A stretch of 64,000 bases of DNA from an uncultured Thermomicrobia bacterium (GTDB taxonomy: Bacteria > Chloroflexota > Chloroflexia > Thermomicrobiales > JALYUS01). A program made the translations under genes and the position numbers. The notes beneath the pieces are model-generated. The model ran no database searches, was not told the origin of the DNA, and saw nothing but the letters and a program-made list of their open reading frames with translations. Below are positions 6,419-13,902 of this stretch, one piece after another. Every line of letters starts with the position of its first letter. The stretch's first letter is position 1. The DNA lies in assembly GCA_937968015.1 (NCBI GenBank), contig CALBSO010000113.1, positions 4,511 to 68,510 of the forward strand, written 5' to 3'.

Positions 6419-6591
6419 CTCGCTCCACTCACTTCACGCTTCGCACCCGAGTGTACCGCACGCACGATGCGGGCCGAGCGTGTCATGCCACCCCATTCCA
6501 CGCCGGAAGTATACGCGGGAAGACGAATCGGGCGCTAAATCGGGTAGGATAGTCGCGGCGTCCAGGTACTGTGAGGAGGGATCGGCCTGTC

Positions 6592-6894
6592 ATGCAACCT
6601 GCCCCGTTACCGTCCGATGAAGGGCCGCTCCCACTTCCCGAGGAGCAAGCCGCCTCTGCCCCACATCCTCCGCTGAAGGAAATCTTCCTCGCATGGCTGC
6701 GGATCGGCGCGTTCTCATTCGGCGGCGGAGCGGCGGCGCTCTTCCTGATGCGCCGCGAGTTCGTGCAGCGCCGCCGGTGGAACCCGGTCTTCATCCTGCT
6801 CGCCGCGGGCATCGCCGGCGTGCTGCTGCATTACTGGGAGGAAGCGTTGAACCACAGAGACACAGAGAGCACGGCGAGGGCAGAAGAGATCTGA
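6592..6894 (+). pseudogene. Remnant of a chromate transporter (ChrA) gene with an internal deletion
   Basis: ATG 6592 follows a GAGGAGGG site. Residues 30-63 match the conserved start of CHR-family chromate transporters (LAWLRIGAFSFGGGAAALFL then REFVQRRRW). The frame then jumps straight to a hydrophobic stretch like the family's extreme C-terminus (NPVFILLAAGIAGVLLH), and the last 18 residues come from a dispersed palindrome. A working ChrA has about 350-400 residues and 10 or more membrane segments, so some 300 codons are missing. The remaining 100-residue frame probably makes no functional transporter. Confidence 0.65.
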
Positions 6895-6941
6895 GAATCT
6901 ATCTCCCTTCTCGTATTCTTCTCTGTGTCTCTGTGGTTCAA
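6847..6941. repeat. Palindrome built on the AACCACAGAGACACAGAG motif
   Basis: A 22-base arm at 6847-6868 is perfectly repeated in reverse complement at 6920-6941, with a 51-base interior that contains a further small palindrome. I recall this purine-rich motif from intergenic repeats of unrelated bacterial phyla. Here it overlaps the end of the chrA remnant, suggesting it arrived with or after the deletion. Confidence 0.8.
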
Positions 6942-6983
6942 TCCCCGACATCTTAGCGGTTCAAGTTAGTGAAGGAGTGGAGG

Positions 6984-7973
6984 GTGGAGAATGACGCGCG
7001 GGAGGCGGTGATCCGAAAACTGGAACGGGCTATCGAGGATCAGAAACATACGATGGATGTGCTGTCGCGGCAGATTGATGATGTGATGTTCTACCAGCGG
7101 CTCGGCGATGTCGCGGCAATCGAATTCGTCTCCTTCACCGGGCCGCCGCCGCGCAACACCCCGAACCCAACGGCCCAGGGGGCGAGCAACCCGCTCGTTC
7201 TGCGCGCGTACGTCTTCATCCCGCGCGATCTCGACCGGAACGCGACGCACCCGCTGATCGTGGAGGTGCACGGCGGCGTGCATGCGAATTTCAACACCGG
7301 TGGGGCGAATGTCGTGCGCGAGTTGGTCGAGCAGGGCTACACCGTGATCGCGCCGGAGTATCGGGGCAGCACGGGCTACGGCCGCGCCTTCTACGAGCAG
7401 ATTGACTACGGCGGCCTGGAGACCGAGGATTCCTACGCGGCGCGCAACTTCGCTCTCGAAGCCTATCCGTTCCTCGACCCACGGCGCATTGGCATCATCG
7501 GCTGGAGCCACGGTGGTCTCCATGCCCTGATGAACATCTTCGACCACCCGGACGACTACGCGGCCGCGTACGCTGCCGTGCCGGTCAGCGATCTCGTCGC
7601 GCGGATGGGCTATAAGGGTCAGGGATATCGCGACTTGATGTCCGCCACGTACCATGTCGGCAAGACGGCAGAGGAGGATGTCGCGGAGTATCGCCGCCGC
7701 TCCCCATCGTGGCAGGCGCACCGCTACGCCGGGACGCCGCTGCTCATCCACACAACAACCAACGACGAGGATGTCAATGTGCTGGAAGTCGAGCGACTGA
7801 TCCAGGCGCTCAAGGCGGAGGGGAAGAGCGCGTCGTTCCAGTACAAAATCTACGACGATGCGCCAGGCGGTCACGTCTTCAACCGGCTCGATACACCAGC
7901 GGCGCGAGCGTCGCGTCGCGAAGCGTGGCGCTTCCTCGCGCCTCACCTCAAACCGGCGCACCCGGTAGAATAG
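6984..7973 (+). CDS. S9-family (prolyl oligopeptidase-like) alpha/beta hydrolase
   Basis: The catalytic domain shows the nucleophile elbow G173-W-S175-H-G-G, an acid at D261 or D263 (NDEDVNV) and H297 (GGHVF). HGGVH forms the oxyanion region and YRGSTGYG is typical of S9 enzymes. At 329 residues it has only a short N-terminal helix, not a beta-propeller, so it is the stand-alone hydrolase type acting on short peptides or esters in the cytoplasm. I chose GTG 6984 because AAGGAG lies 6 bases upstream. A GTG at 6969 lacks a site. Confidence 0.85.
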   Translation: MENDAREAVIRKLERAIEDQKHTMDVLSRQIDDVMFYQRLGDVAAIEFVSFTGPPPRNTPNPTAQGASNPLVLRAYVFIPRDLDRNATHPLIVEVHGGVHANFNTGGANVVRELVEQGYTVIAPEYRGSTGYGRAFYEQIDYGGLETEDSYAARNFALEAYPFLDPRRIGIIGWSHGGLHALMNIFDHPDDYAAAYAAVPVSDLVARMGYKGQGYRDLMSATYHVGKTAEEDVAEYRRRSPSWQAHRYAGTPLLIHTTTNDEDVNVLEVERLIQALKAEGKSASFQYKIYDDAPGGHVFNRLDTPAARASRREAWRFLAPHLKPAHPVE

Positions 7974-7997
7974 CGACGATCGTGATCGGAATGACGG

Positions 7998-8852
7998 ATG
8001 ACACAATCACCGCGTGAGACTGCCGACGATGCCTGGAACTGGTCGGACCGGGCGGCGAAATGGCGGGGCTGGCATCCAATCCTCACCGAGTGGTGGCAGG
8101 GTGTGACCGACCTGCTCATTCGTTGGGCGGAACCGCAGCCGGGGATGCGGGTGCTGGACCTCGCCAGCGGTACCGGCGAACCCGCGCTCAGCCTCGCCCC
8201 GCGCGTCGGGCCGGATGGCACTGTGACCGCGACGGATGTGATCCCGGAGATGGTCGCGATCGCGGCGGAAAACGCGGTACAACAGGGTATCACCAACATG
8301 CACGTTCAAGAGGCGGACGCGGGCGCGCTCCCCTTCGCGGACGCCTCGTTCGATCGCGTCACCTGCCGGTTCGGGGTGATGTACTTCCCCGATGTGCTCC
8401 AGGCGCTCCGCGAAGTACGGCGGGTGCTCCGGCCCGATGGTCGCGCGGTTTTCGCCGTCTGGGGGCCGCTGGAGCAGATTGACTACCTGACCAGTACACT
8501 CGCGGTGCTCCTGCGCTATCAACCCTCTCCGCTACCGGCGCCCGATCCCGATGCGCCGCATCCGCTCAAGTTCGCCCGGGCGGGCACACTCTCCGCCACC
8601 CTCCGCGCGGCAGGCTTCACGGCTGCCCGCGAGGAGACGCAGATTGTGCCACTCCCCTGGCCGGGAACGCCGGAGGAATTCCTCGGTTATATCCGCAGCG
8701 ACCTCGTTACCTTCGACTCGCTGCTCCTACGGATTCCATCGGCGCAGCAAACAACCGTGTTGGATGAGATCTGGAGCAGCATTCGTCAGTATGACGACGG
8801 CGAGTGCGTCCGGTTCAGCGCTGCGATCGTCGTCGCGTCCGCAACCCGCTGA
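7998..8852 (+). CDS. Class I SAM-dependent methyltransferase (UbiE/Methyltransf_11 type)
   Basis: A 284-residue protein with motif I (VLDLASGTGEPAL) at about residues 50-62, motif II-like DVIPEMV, motif post-I and the FDRVTCRFGVMYFPD block, then LREVRRVLRPDGRAVFAVWG of motif III. The C-terminal third is variable and probably binds the substrate. The acceptor is unknown. It follows the S9 hydrolase by 24 bases on the same strand, so co-transcription is likely. Confidence 0.85.
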   Translation: MTQSPRETADDAWNWSDRAAKWRGWHPILTEWWQGVTDLLIRWAEPQPGMRVLDLASGTGEPALSLAPRVGPDGTVTATDVIPEMVAIAAENAVQQGITNMHVQEADAGALPFADASFDRVTCRFGVMYFPDVLQALREVRRVLRPDGRAVFAVWGPLEQIDYLTSTLAVLLRYQPSPLPAPDPDAPHPLKFARAGTLSATLRAAGFTAAREETQIVPLPWPGTPEEFLGYIRSDLVTFDSLLLRIPSAQQTTVLDEIWSSIRQYDDGECVRFSAAIVVASATR

Positions 8853-8887
8853 TCCTCACCCCCAATCCCTCTCCGGAGCAACCCTGT

Positions 8888-9064
8888 TCAGTGCGCGATA
8901 CGGGACCAGATTCGTCCGACGGGGAGCGTACGCAGTCGGTGGAGCAGCCGCCATCCACGCCGCCGCCACCGGTTGCGGTGCAGCACGTCTGCCCAGACCT
9001 GATCGATCAGGAGCCGTTCGGCATTCGTCACTCCGATCGTCTTCCGGAAGATCTCATCCGGCAT
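8888..9064 (-). CDS. Small basic protein, 58 residues
   Basis: ATG at 9062-9064 with GGAGGG 7 bases upstream opens a 58-codon frame ending at TGA 8888-8890. The N-terminal half (FRKTIGVTNAERLLIDQVWA) looks like a structured amphipathic helix. The C-terminal half is Arg/Trp-rich. It converges on the methyltransferase gene. No family recognised. The good ribosome site and codon pattern support a gene, but its size keeps confidence modest. The remaining 178 bases up to the next gene hold only a possible promoter. Confidence 0.4.
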   Translation of the reverse strand: MPDEIFRKTIGVTNAERLLIDQVWADVLHRNRWRRRGWRLLHRLRTLPVGRIWSRIAH

Positions 9065-9154
9065 CTCGCATCCCTCCCACGCACTACGCTGCGGATAGCC
9101 TCGACATTCGGCGCATCATCCTCTTGCAAATCTGGCGATATTCGGTAGTCTAGG

Positions 9155-9184
9155 TTGTACGTACACATCGTACGGTCATTATAG
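9155..9184 (+). promoter_or_regulatory. Possible promoter of the secreted DUF4397 gene
   Basis: TTGTAC at 9155-9160 and ATTATA/TTATAG at 9178-9184 are 17-18 bases apart, about 60 bases before the ATG. The -35 half overlaps the palindrome GTACGTAC. The match to consensus is only moderate. Confidence 0.35.
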
Positions 9185-9242
9185 CAGGTCGCGGGGATCT
9201 GAAAAGCCGAGGTGTGAGGCAGATTGAATTGGAGAGGGGACG

Positions 9243-10340
9243 ATGATGGTAAGAGGGAAAACGCGCACGCTACGGACGGCGTTGTACGGTATCGCGCTGG
9301 CGGCATTGTTGATAGCGCTTATCCTGCCGACGGTGGCAGCGAAAGATAACTCACAGTTCCGCGTGCGTGTCTTTGTGGCATCCACTGATACGAGTGGAGT
9401 AGATGTCTGGATAGATCAAGTCCAATTGACGAACAACGCGCAGTTCAAGTCGTTGGGCGCCTATTCTTCCCTCCCGGAAGGGAATTATGCGTTCCGGGTC
9501 TATCCTTCGGGCAAGAAGACGGGCGCCTTCGTCAGCAAAGACTTCTTTTTCCACGCACCGAAGGATTACACGATCATCGTTTTCGGCAAGCAAGCGGACA
9601 GCACGATTGACGCGCAGATCGAGATTGACCGGAACACGCTGGACGGCAGCAATAACGCCAGCGTCCGCCTCGGCGATTACATCCCCGGTACGGGCACGCT
9701 GACGCTCGCGACCGGTGGCACAAACACTGTGCTCGGCAACGCGAAGTATGGCGAAACGGACAACTACACGGCGATTGCCGCGGGTACGTATACATTGGTG
9801 TTGTATGACAGCAATGGCGGGATAATCACGAAGTCCGACGGTGTCGCGCTTGGCCCGAATACGACGGTGAGCGTCTTCGCCATCGGCCTGGGCAGCGGGA
9901 CGCCAAGCCCCTCGCTCTTCGTCAACACCGACGCGGGCGCCGCGCCCACCCAGGCGACTGCCACGCCGACGGCCACACCCAGCCCGTCCGCGTCGGTGCC
10001 ACCACCGCCCGCGGCCGCAGCGAGCGTGGCGCTCCGGCAGGCCTTCCTCCCCGTCCCTGCCGTCGCGAACACGGACACGAAGGTCTTCTTCGCCACGACG
10101 GGCCACACGCTGGGCGGGATATTCAAGACCTACTGGGAGCAGCACGGTGGCTTGGCGCAGTTCGGCTATCCGATCACCGAGGAGTACCAGGAAGTCTCGC
10201 TAACGGATGGTAAGACGTACACCACGCAGTACTTCGAGCGCGCCCGCTTCGAGGAGCACCCGGAGAACAAGGGAACGCAGTACGAAGTCCTCCAAGGTCT
10301 GCTCGGCCGTGAGATGTTCAGACTGCTCGGTGTTGGTTAA
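9243..10340 (+). CDS. Secreted DUF4397 protein with C-terminal Chloroflexota repeat module
   Basis: A 365-residue exported protein. Residues 1-33 form a signal peptide (basic start, hydrophobic core, cleavage near TVAA-KD). Residues about 38-225 are two immunoglobulin-like DUF4397 repeats (each with the VFVASTDT or LVLYDS type strand pattern). Residues 230-262 form a Thr/Pro linker of PTATPSPS type. The C-terminal 90 residues contain the module LGGIFKTYWEQHGGLAQFGY plus QYFERARFE, a repeat that in my knowledge is common in secreted Chloroflexota proteins and related to LGFP-type wall modules. It is probably a cell-surface or extracellular matrix protein. GAGAGGGG precedes the tandem ATGs at 9243/9246. 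Confidence 0.85.
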   Translation: MMVRGKTRTLRTALYGIALAALLIALILPTVAAKDNSQFRVRVFVASTDTSGVDVWIDQVQLTNNAQFKSLGAYSSLPEGNYAFRVYPSGKKTGAFVSKDFFFHAPKDYTIIVFGKQADSTIDAQIEIDRNTLDGSNNASVRLGDYIPGTGTLTLATGGTNTVLGNAKYGETDNYTAIAAGTYTLVLYDSNGGIITKSDGVALGPNTTVSVFAIGLGSGTPSPSLFVNTDAGAAPTQATATPTATPSPSASVPPPPAAAASVALRQAFLPVPAVANTDTKVFFATTGHTLGGIFKTYWEQHGGLAQFGYPITEEYQEVSLTDGKTYTTQYFERARFEEHPENKGTQYEVLQGLLGREMFRLLGVG

Positions 10341-10362
10341 AACCGCTTTTCGCGATCGCTAC

Positions 10363-10394
10363 AGGCCCGGAATGCATTCCGGCATTCCGGGCCT
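10363..10394. terminator. Hairpin terminator after the DUF4397 gene
   Basis: A perfect 13-bp stem (10363-10375 with 10382-10394) and a 6-base loop lie 22 bases after the stop codon, followed by a pyrimidine-rich CTGCCATCTTTCC. Confidence 0.6.
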
Positions 10395-10440
10395 CTGCCA
10401 TCTTTCCAGGCGCGGTCGCTTCTAGAGCAAATATCGTGTT

Positions 10441-10500
10441 GGTGGTGGCGGGCTTTAGCCTGCCATAGCAAGGAACGGCAGGCTAAAGCCCGCCACCACC
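10441..10500. repeat. Palindrome containing GGCAGGCTAAAGCC
   Basis: Two perfect 24-base arms (10441-10464 and 10477-10500) around a 12-base centre. This is the best-preserved copy of a family also seen at 31610-31674, degenerate at 24488-24533, and as a short form at 63446-63467. It lies between convergent genes. Confidence 0.85.
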
Positions 10501-10545
10501 GGCTCAGTGCTTCTGCAAAACGCTGTATTGTTCGCAATCCTCGCG

Positions 10546-11385
10546 CTATTCGATGCGTGGTGGGCCCTGCTGGATGCGAGCGCGCACTGCATCCGTTCCG
10601 TTCGGGGCTTCCCACATCGCCTCTGTCCACCACGTCGCGCCCGCTTCGGCGAAGGGGCGCACGATGGCCGCCGCCTGTTTTCGATCTTCCCCCGGTGTCC
10701 GGCCCTCCGCCACGATATCGAACGGCATCGCCTGATCGCGATGCGCCGCGCTGTACGCCGCCATCTCGCGAATGTCCGCCGGGGTGATCTCCGCCTGCGT
10801 GCCATCGGCATCGAGTTTGGTCGGGAGCAGCCCATCATAGCGGAGCGCACGCTCCATGGATCGCGCGCGCGGCCACGCCCCCACCACCCAGATCGGGATG
10901 CGCGGCGACTGGACCGGCGGCGGGAGAAAGGTCATCACCTCCACCTGGTAGTGCTCGCCGTGGAAACTGAAGGGCTGACCGCTCCACAGCCCGGTGAGGA
11001 TTTCCAGACCTTCGTCGAGCAATTGCGCCCGCGTCTTGCGATCCGTCGCTTCGCCAACCTTCCCGAATCCGCCGTCGTCCAGCGCGCCCAGGCCGATTGG
11101 CAGGATCAGCCGTCCGTGAGAGAGATGATCCACCGTGACGGTCTCGCGGGCCAGTTTCCACGGGCGTCGCCGCGACACCGGCGTGAGGATCGCACCGATG
11201 CGCACGCGCTCGGTGCGCAGCGCAATCGCACCCAGCACGACCCACGGATCATACATCGGCCCCGCGGACTCGATGTATATCCCGTCCCAGTAGAAGACGC
11301 CATCCCATCCTGCCGCTTCCGCCTCCTGAGCGAGCGCGATGATCGTTTCGAGATCGCCGCCCGGAATGATAAAGCCGTAGCGCAT
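10546..11385 (-). CDS. LLM-class flavin-dependent oxidoreductase (luciferase-like)
   Basis: A 279-residue TIM-barrel monooxygenase/dehydrogenase-type protein. Family signatures visible are the N-terminal FGFIIP-like strand, LAQEAEAAGWDGVF, RIGAILTPVSRRRPWKLARE for the flavin/F420 pocket, GRLILPIGLG, and PIWVVGAWPRA. Substrate and whether it uses FMN or F420 cannot be told. ATG 11385 is clear. It is divergent from a WYL-domain regulator with 140 bases between them, which suggests that the regulator controls it. Confidence 0.85.
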   Translation of the reverse strand: MRYGFIIPGGDLETIIALAQEAEAAGWDGVFYWDGIYIESAGPMYDPWVVLGAIALRTERVRIGAILTPVSRRRPWKLARETVTVDHLSHGRLILPIGLGALDDGGFGKVGEATDRKTRAQLLDEGLEILTGLWSGQPFSFHGEHYQVEVMTFLPPPVQSPRIPIWVVGAWPRARSMERALRYDGLLPTKLDADGTQAEITPADIREMAAYSAAHRDQAMPFDIVAEGRTPGEDRKQAAAIVRPFAEAGATWWTEAMWEAPNGTDAVRARIQQGPPRIE

Positions 11386-11448
11386 CGTTCCCTCCGATTA
11401 CTCTTCAGCCAATCCATGATTCCGCGCATGCAGCATACGCCGCTCTTC

Positions 11449-11464
11449 TTGACACAGTGTGTCA
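11449..11464. promoter_or_regulatory. Operator-like palindrome over a -35 box
   Basis: TGACACA-G-TGTGTCA (11450-11464) is a perfect 7-bp inverted repeat overlapping TTGACA (11449-11454), 62 bases before the WYL-regulator start and 65 bases before the divergent LLM gene. It is a plausible binding site for the regulator itself. No good -10 follows at 17 bases, though TACGAT lies at 11476-11481. Confidence 0.45.
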
Positions 11465-11525
11465 TATTTCGGCGGTACGATGGTGACAGAATATGGGTGA
11501 TTTCTCGTCAACATGGGGATGTCCG

Positions 11526-12485
11526 ATGCGTGCCGACCGACTGCTCTCCATACTCTTGCTCCTGCAAACCCACCGGCGGATGACCGCGGGTGAACTGGCG
11601 CGGCGGCTGGAGGTGTCGGAGCGCACGATCTATCGCGATATGGACTCACTCAGCGCGGCGGGAGTCCCGGTCCATATGGAGCGCGGGAGTGGCGGCGGAT
11701 GCGTGCTGCCCGAAGGGTACCGCATCAATCTGACCGGTCTGAGCGAGGGGGAGATTCAGTCGCTCTTCCTCGCCACGCCCGCCCGCCTGCTCGCGGACCT
11801 CGGCCTGCGACAGGCTGCCGAGGGAGCGCTGATCAAGTTGCTCGCGGCGCTGCCGTCCGTCTCCCGGCGCGATGCCGAGTACGCGCGACAGCGCATCCAT
11901 GTGGATTCGGCGGGATGGCGCCGCGCGGACGAGATCGTCGTCTCCCTCCCCACGCTTCAGGAGGCGATTTGGCGAGAGCGCAAGGTGCGTTTCACCTATC
12001 AGCGGAGCGACGGCGCCAGCGCGGAACGCCTCACGGACCCGCTCGGCCTCGTCGCGAAAGGGAGCGCCTGGTATCTGGTCGCCGCGACGGACGGTGACAT
12101 CCGGACCTATCGCGTCTCGCGCGTGCGGGACGCATGCATGACCGACGAGACGTGCGCCCGCCCGGATCGCTTCGACCTGGCGGCGTACTGGAAGCAGTCG
12201 TCCGCCGATTTCGTCGCTGCCCTGCCCCGGTATCTCGTGACGCTACGCACGCCGGGTGATCTGCTCGCGCATATCAAGGGTACGCTTCCGCCGGGCCGAA
12301 TCGAGCACATCGGTGCGCCCGATTCCGCAGGAAGAATCACGCTACATGTGCGGTTCGACATCGAGGAGGAGGCCGCCGGGTATGCGTTCCGCTTTGGCAC
12401 GCAACTGGAGGTGCTCGAACCTGCGGAATTGCGCGATCGGCTGGCCAATACGGCGGCGAGCATCGCCACCTTTTACGCGCGCTGA
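11526..12485 (+). CDS. YafY/DeoR-type transcriptional regulator with WYL domain
   Basis: A 319-residue cytoplasmic regulator. Residues 1-60 are a winged HTH (RADRLLSILLLLQTHRRMTA then RRLEVSERTIYRDMDSLSAA). Residues about 140-215 form the WYL ligand-sensing domain (LGLVAKGSAWYLVA, YRVSRV), followed by a WCX-like C-terminal extension. WYL proteins sense small ligands, often nucleic-acid or nucleotide derived. ATG 11526 gives the canonical MRADRLL start. An upstream GTG-type extension is not needed. Divergent from the LLM oxidoreductase. Confidence 0.85.
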   Translation: MRADRLLSILLLLQTHRRMTAGELARRLEVSERTIYRDMDSLSAAGVPVHMERGSGGGCVLPEGYRINLTGLSEGEIQSLFLATPARLLADLGLRQAAEGALIKLLAALPSVSRRDAEYARQRIHVDSAGWRRADEIVVSLPTLQEAIWRERKVRFTYQRSDGASAERLTDPLGLVAKGSAWYLVAATDGDIRTYRVSRVRDACMTDETCARPDRFDLAAYWKQSSADFVAALPRYLVTLRTPGDLLAHIKGTLPPGRIEHIGAPDSAGRITLHVRFDIEEEAAGYAFRFGTQLEVLEPAELRDRLANTAASIATFYAR

Positions 12486-12536
12486 CATGGCGCATTGATG
12501 GGTAGTAGGGTTTGAACGCCTCATCCCCAATGAAGT

Positions 12537-12558
12537 GGCCCCTGCGGGGACAGGGGCC
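12537..12558. terminator. Hairpin between convergent genes
   Basis: GGCCCCTG (12537-12544) pairs with CAGGGGCC (12551-12558) around a 6-base loop, between the stops of the WYL regulator and the DUF1501 gene. It could serve both directions, though no T-run follows. Confidence 0.45.
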
Positions 12559-12587
12559 GGGGGAAGAGGGGAAGGAATGAACGAAGG

Positions 12588-13889
12588 TCAGGAGTTGAAG
12601 AGCGGTAGCGCCTGGTAGGGGCCGCCGGGCAGCACGTCCGTCGGGTCGAAGCCGAGCCAGTTCTGGAGCATCGCGGCGTAGACCTGCCGGAAATCCTGCT
12701 GGACCTTCAGGTTGCCGTTGTCGAGGTCTGTCAGGCTCGGCGTGTCGCCATAGACGCCGCCCTTGACACTGCCGCCCATCACAAAGAGCGGAGCCGCGCT
12801 GCCGTGGTCGGTGCCGCGCGAGGCATTCTCGGTCGGGCGGCGGCCAAACTCGGAGAAGGTCATCAGGGCAACACTGTCCCCGTGGCCGTGCGCCGTGATG
12901 TCCTGCCAAAAGGCCCCGAGGCCCTCACCGAGATACCCCATCAGACGGTCGTGCGTCTCGCGCTCGTTGGAGTGGGTGTCGAACCCACCTGTCGCGAGAT
13001 AGAGCACCCGCGCGCCGACGCCGCCGTGGATCATCTGCGCGACGGTTTGCAAGCCCGCGCCGAGTTGCGTCTTCGGGTACGTCACTGCCGGGGTGTAGCC
13101 AGCCGCGACTTTCGCGACGCCTGCCATCGCATCCTGCGCGATGCTATGGCTCGCCGTGATCAATTTCGCGTACTTGCTATCGGAGGACGTGATGCTGTTC
13201 ATGTAGTCATAGATCGCCGAAACCGCGCCGGGGTCAATCTTGCCGACCGGCCTGTAGACGAAGTCCTTCAGCGAACCGCCGAGCGCGATGTCCGTCGGTT
13301 GCATACCGACCAGCGCGCGCGGTGTCGTGACGCCGAGTGAGGCGGCGACAAGTGAGGGGTGGTTGGAGAGGTGATCGAGCGCGTGGCCGATCCAGCCGAG
13401 CGAACCGACATTCTGATCGTCCGCCGTCATCCAGATCTCCGTCCCGCGGAAATGCGAGAAGTTCGGGTGCGGATACTCGACACCCTCGACGATGGCGAGA
13501 TTGCCTTTGCCGAAGAGGTCAGCGAGCGACTTGAGGCCGGGATGCAGGGCGAGATTGTCCGTGATTGGCAGCACATCGCTGAGCTTCTGGCCGATCGTTG
13601 GGCGCAACTGCTGATAGGTCGAATCCTTGTAAGGGATGACCGTGTTCAGGCCGTCATTGCCGCCGGAGAGTTGGAGGACGACGAGCGTGCGATCCTCCGG
13701 GTTGGCGGGGATGCCCGCGCCCGGTGTCAGATTCGGGATGGAGAGTGGCGCGGCGCTTATTTGATTGGAAAAGCCCTTGAAGAGGGGAATACCGCTCGCG
13801 GCGAGGCCGATGCCAAGCGCGCTGCCCGCGCCATACTTGAGGAACTGGCGGCGGGTGGGCATAAATGGTTCGCGTTCGTGATCTGACAT
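12588..13889 (-). CDS. Tat-exported DUF1501 protein
   Basis: A 433-residue protein of the DUF1501 family, related to sulfatase/phosphatase folds. The N-terminus has a twin-arginine signal (TRRQFLKYGAGSALGIGLA, Arg13-Arg14), so it is exported folded. The family blocks LVVLQLSGGNDGLNT, NFSHFRGTEIWMTA, GGFDTHSNERETH and SEFGRRPTENASRGTDHGSA are present and complete. Family members usually stand beside DUF1800 genes, as here, but their biochemical role is unknown. ATG 13887-13889 has AAGGAG upstream. The DUF1800 gene stops 13 bases before. Confidence 0.88.
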   Translation of the reverse strand: MSDHEREPFMPTRRQFLKYGAGSALGIGLAASGIPLFKGFSNQISAAPLSIPNLTPGAGIPANPEDRTLVVLQLSGGNDGLNTVIPYKDSTYQQLRPTIGQKLSDVLPITDNLALHPGLKSLADLFGKGNLAIVEGVEYPHPNFSHFRGTEIWMTADDQNVGSLGWIGHALDHLSNHPSLVAASLGVTTPRALVGMQPTDIALGGSLKDFVYRPVGKIDPGAVSAIYDYMNSITSSDSKYAKLITASHSIAQDAMAGVAKVAAGYTPAVTYPKTQLGAGLQTVAQMIHGGVGARVLYLATGGFDTHSNERETHDRLMGYLGEGLGAFWQDITAHGHGDSVALMTFSEFGRRPTENASRGTDHGSAAPLFVMGGSVKGGVYGDTPSLTDLDNGNLKVQQDFRQVYAAMLQNWLGFDPTDVLPGGPYQALPLFNS

Positions 13890-13902
13890 GCTGTTTGCTC
13901 CT

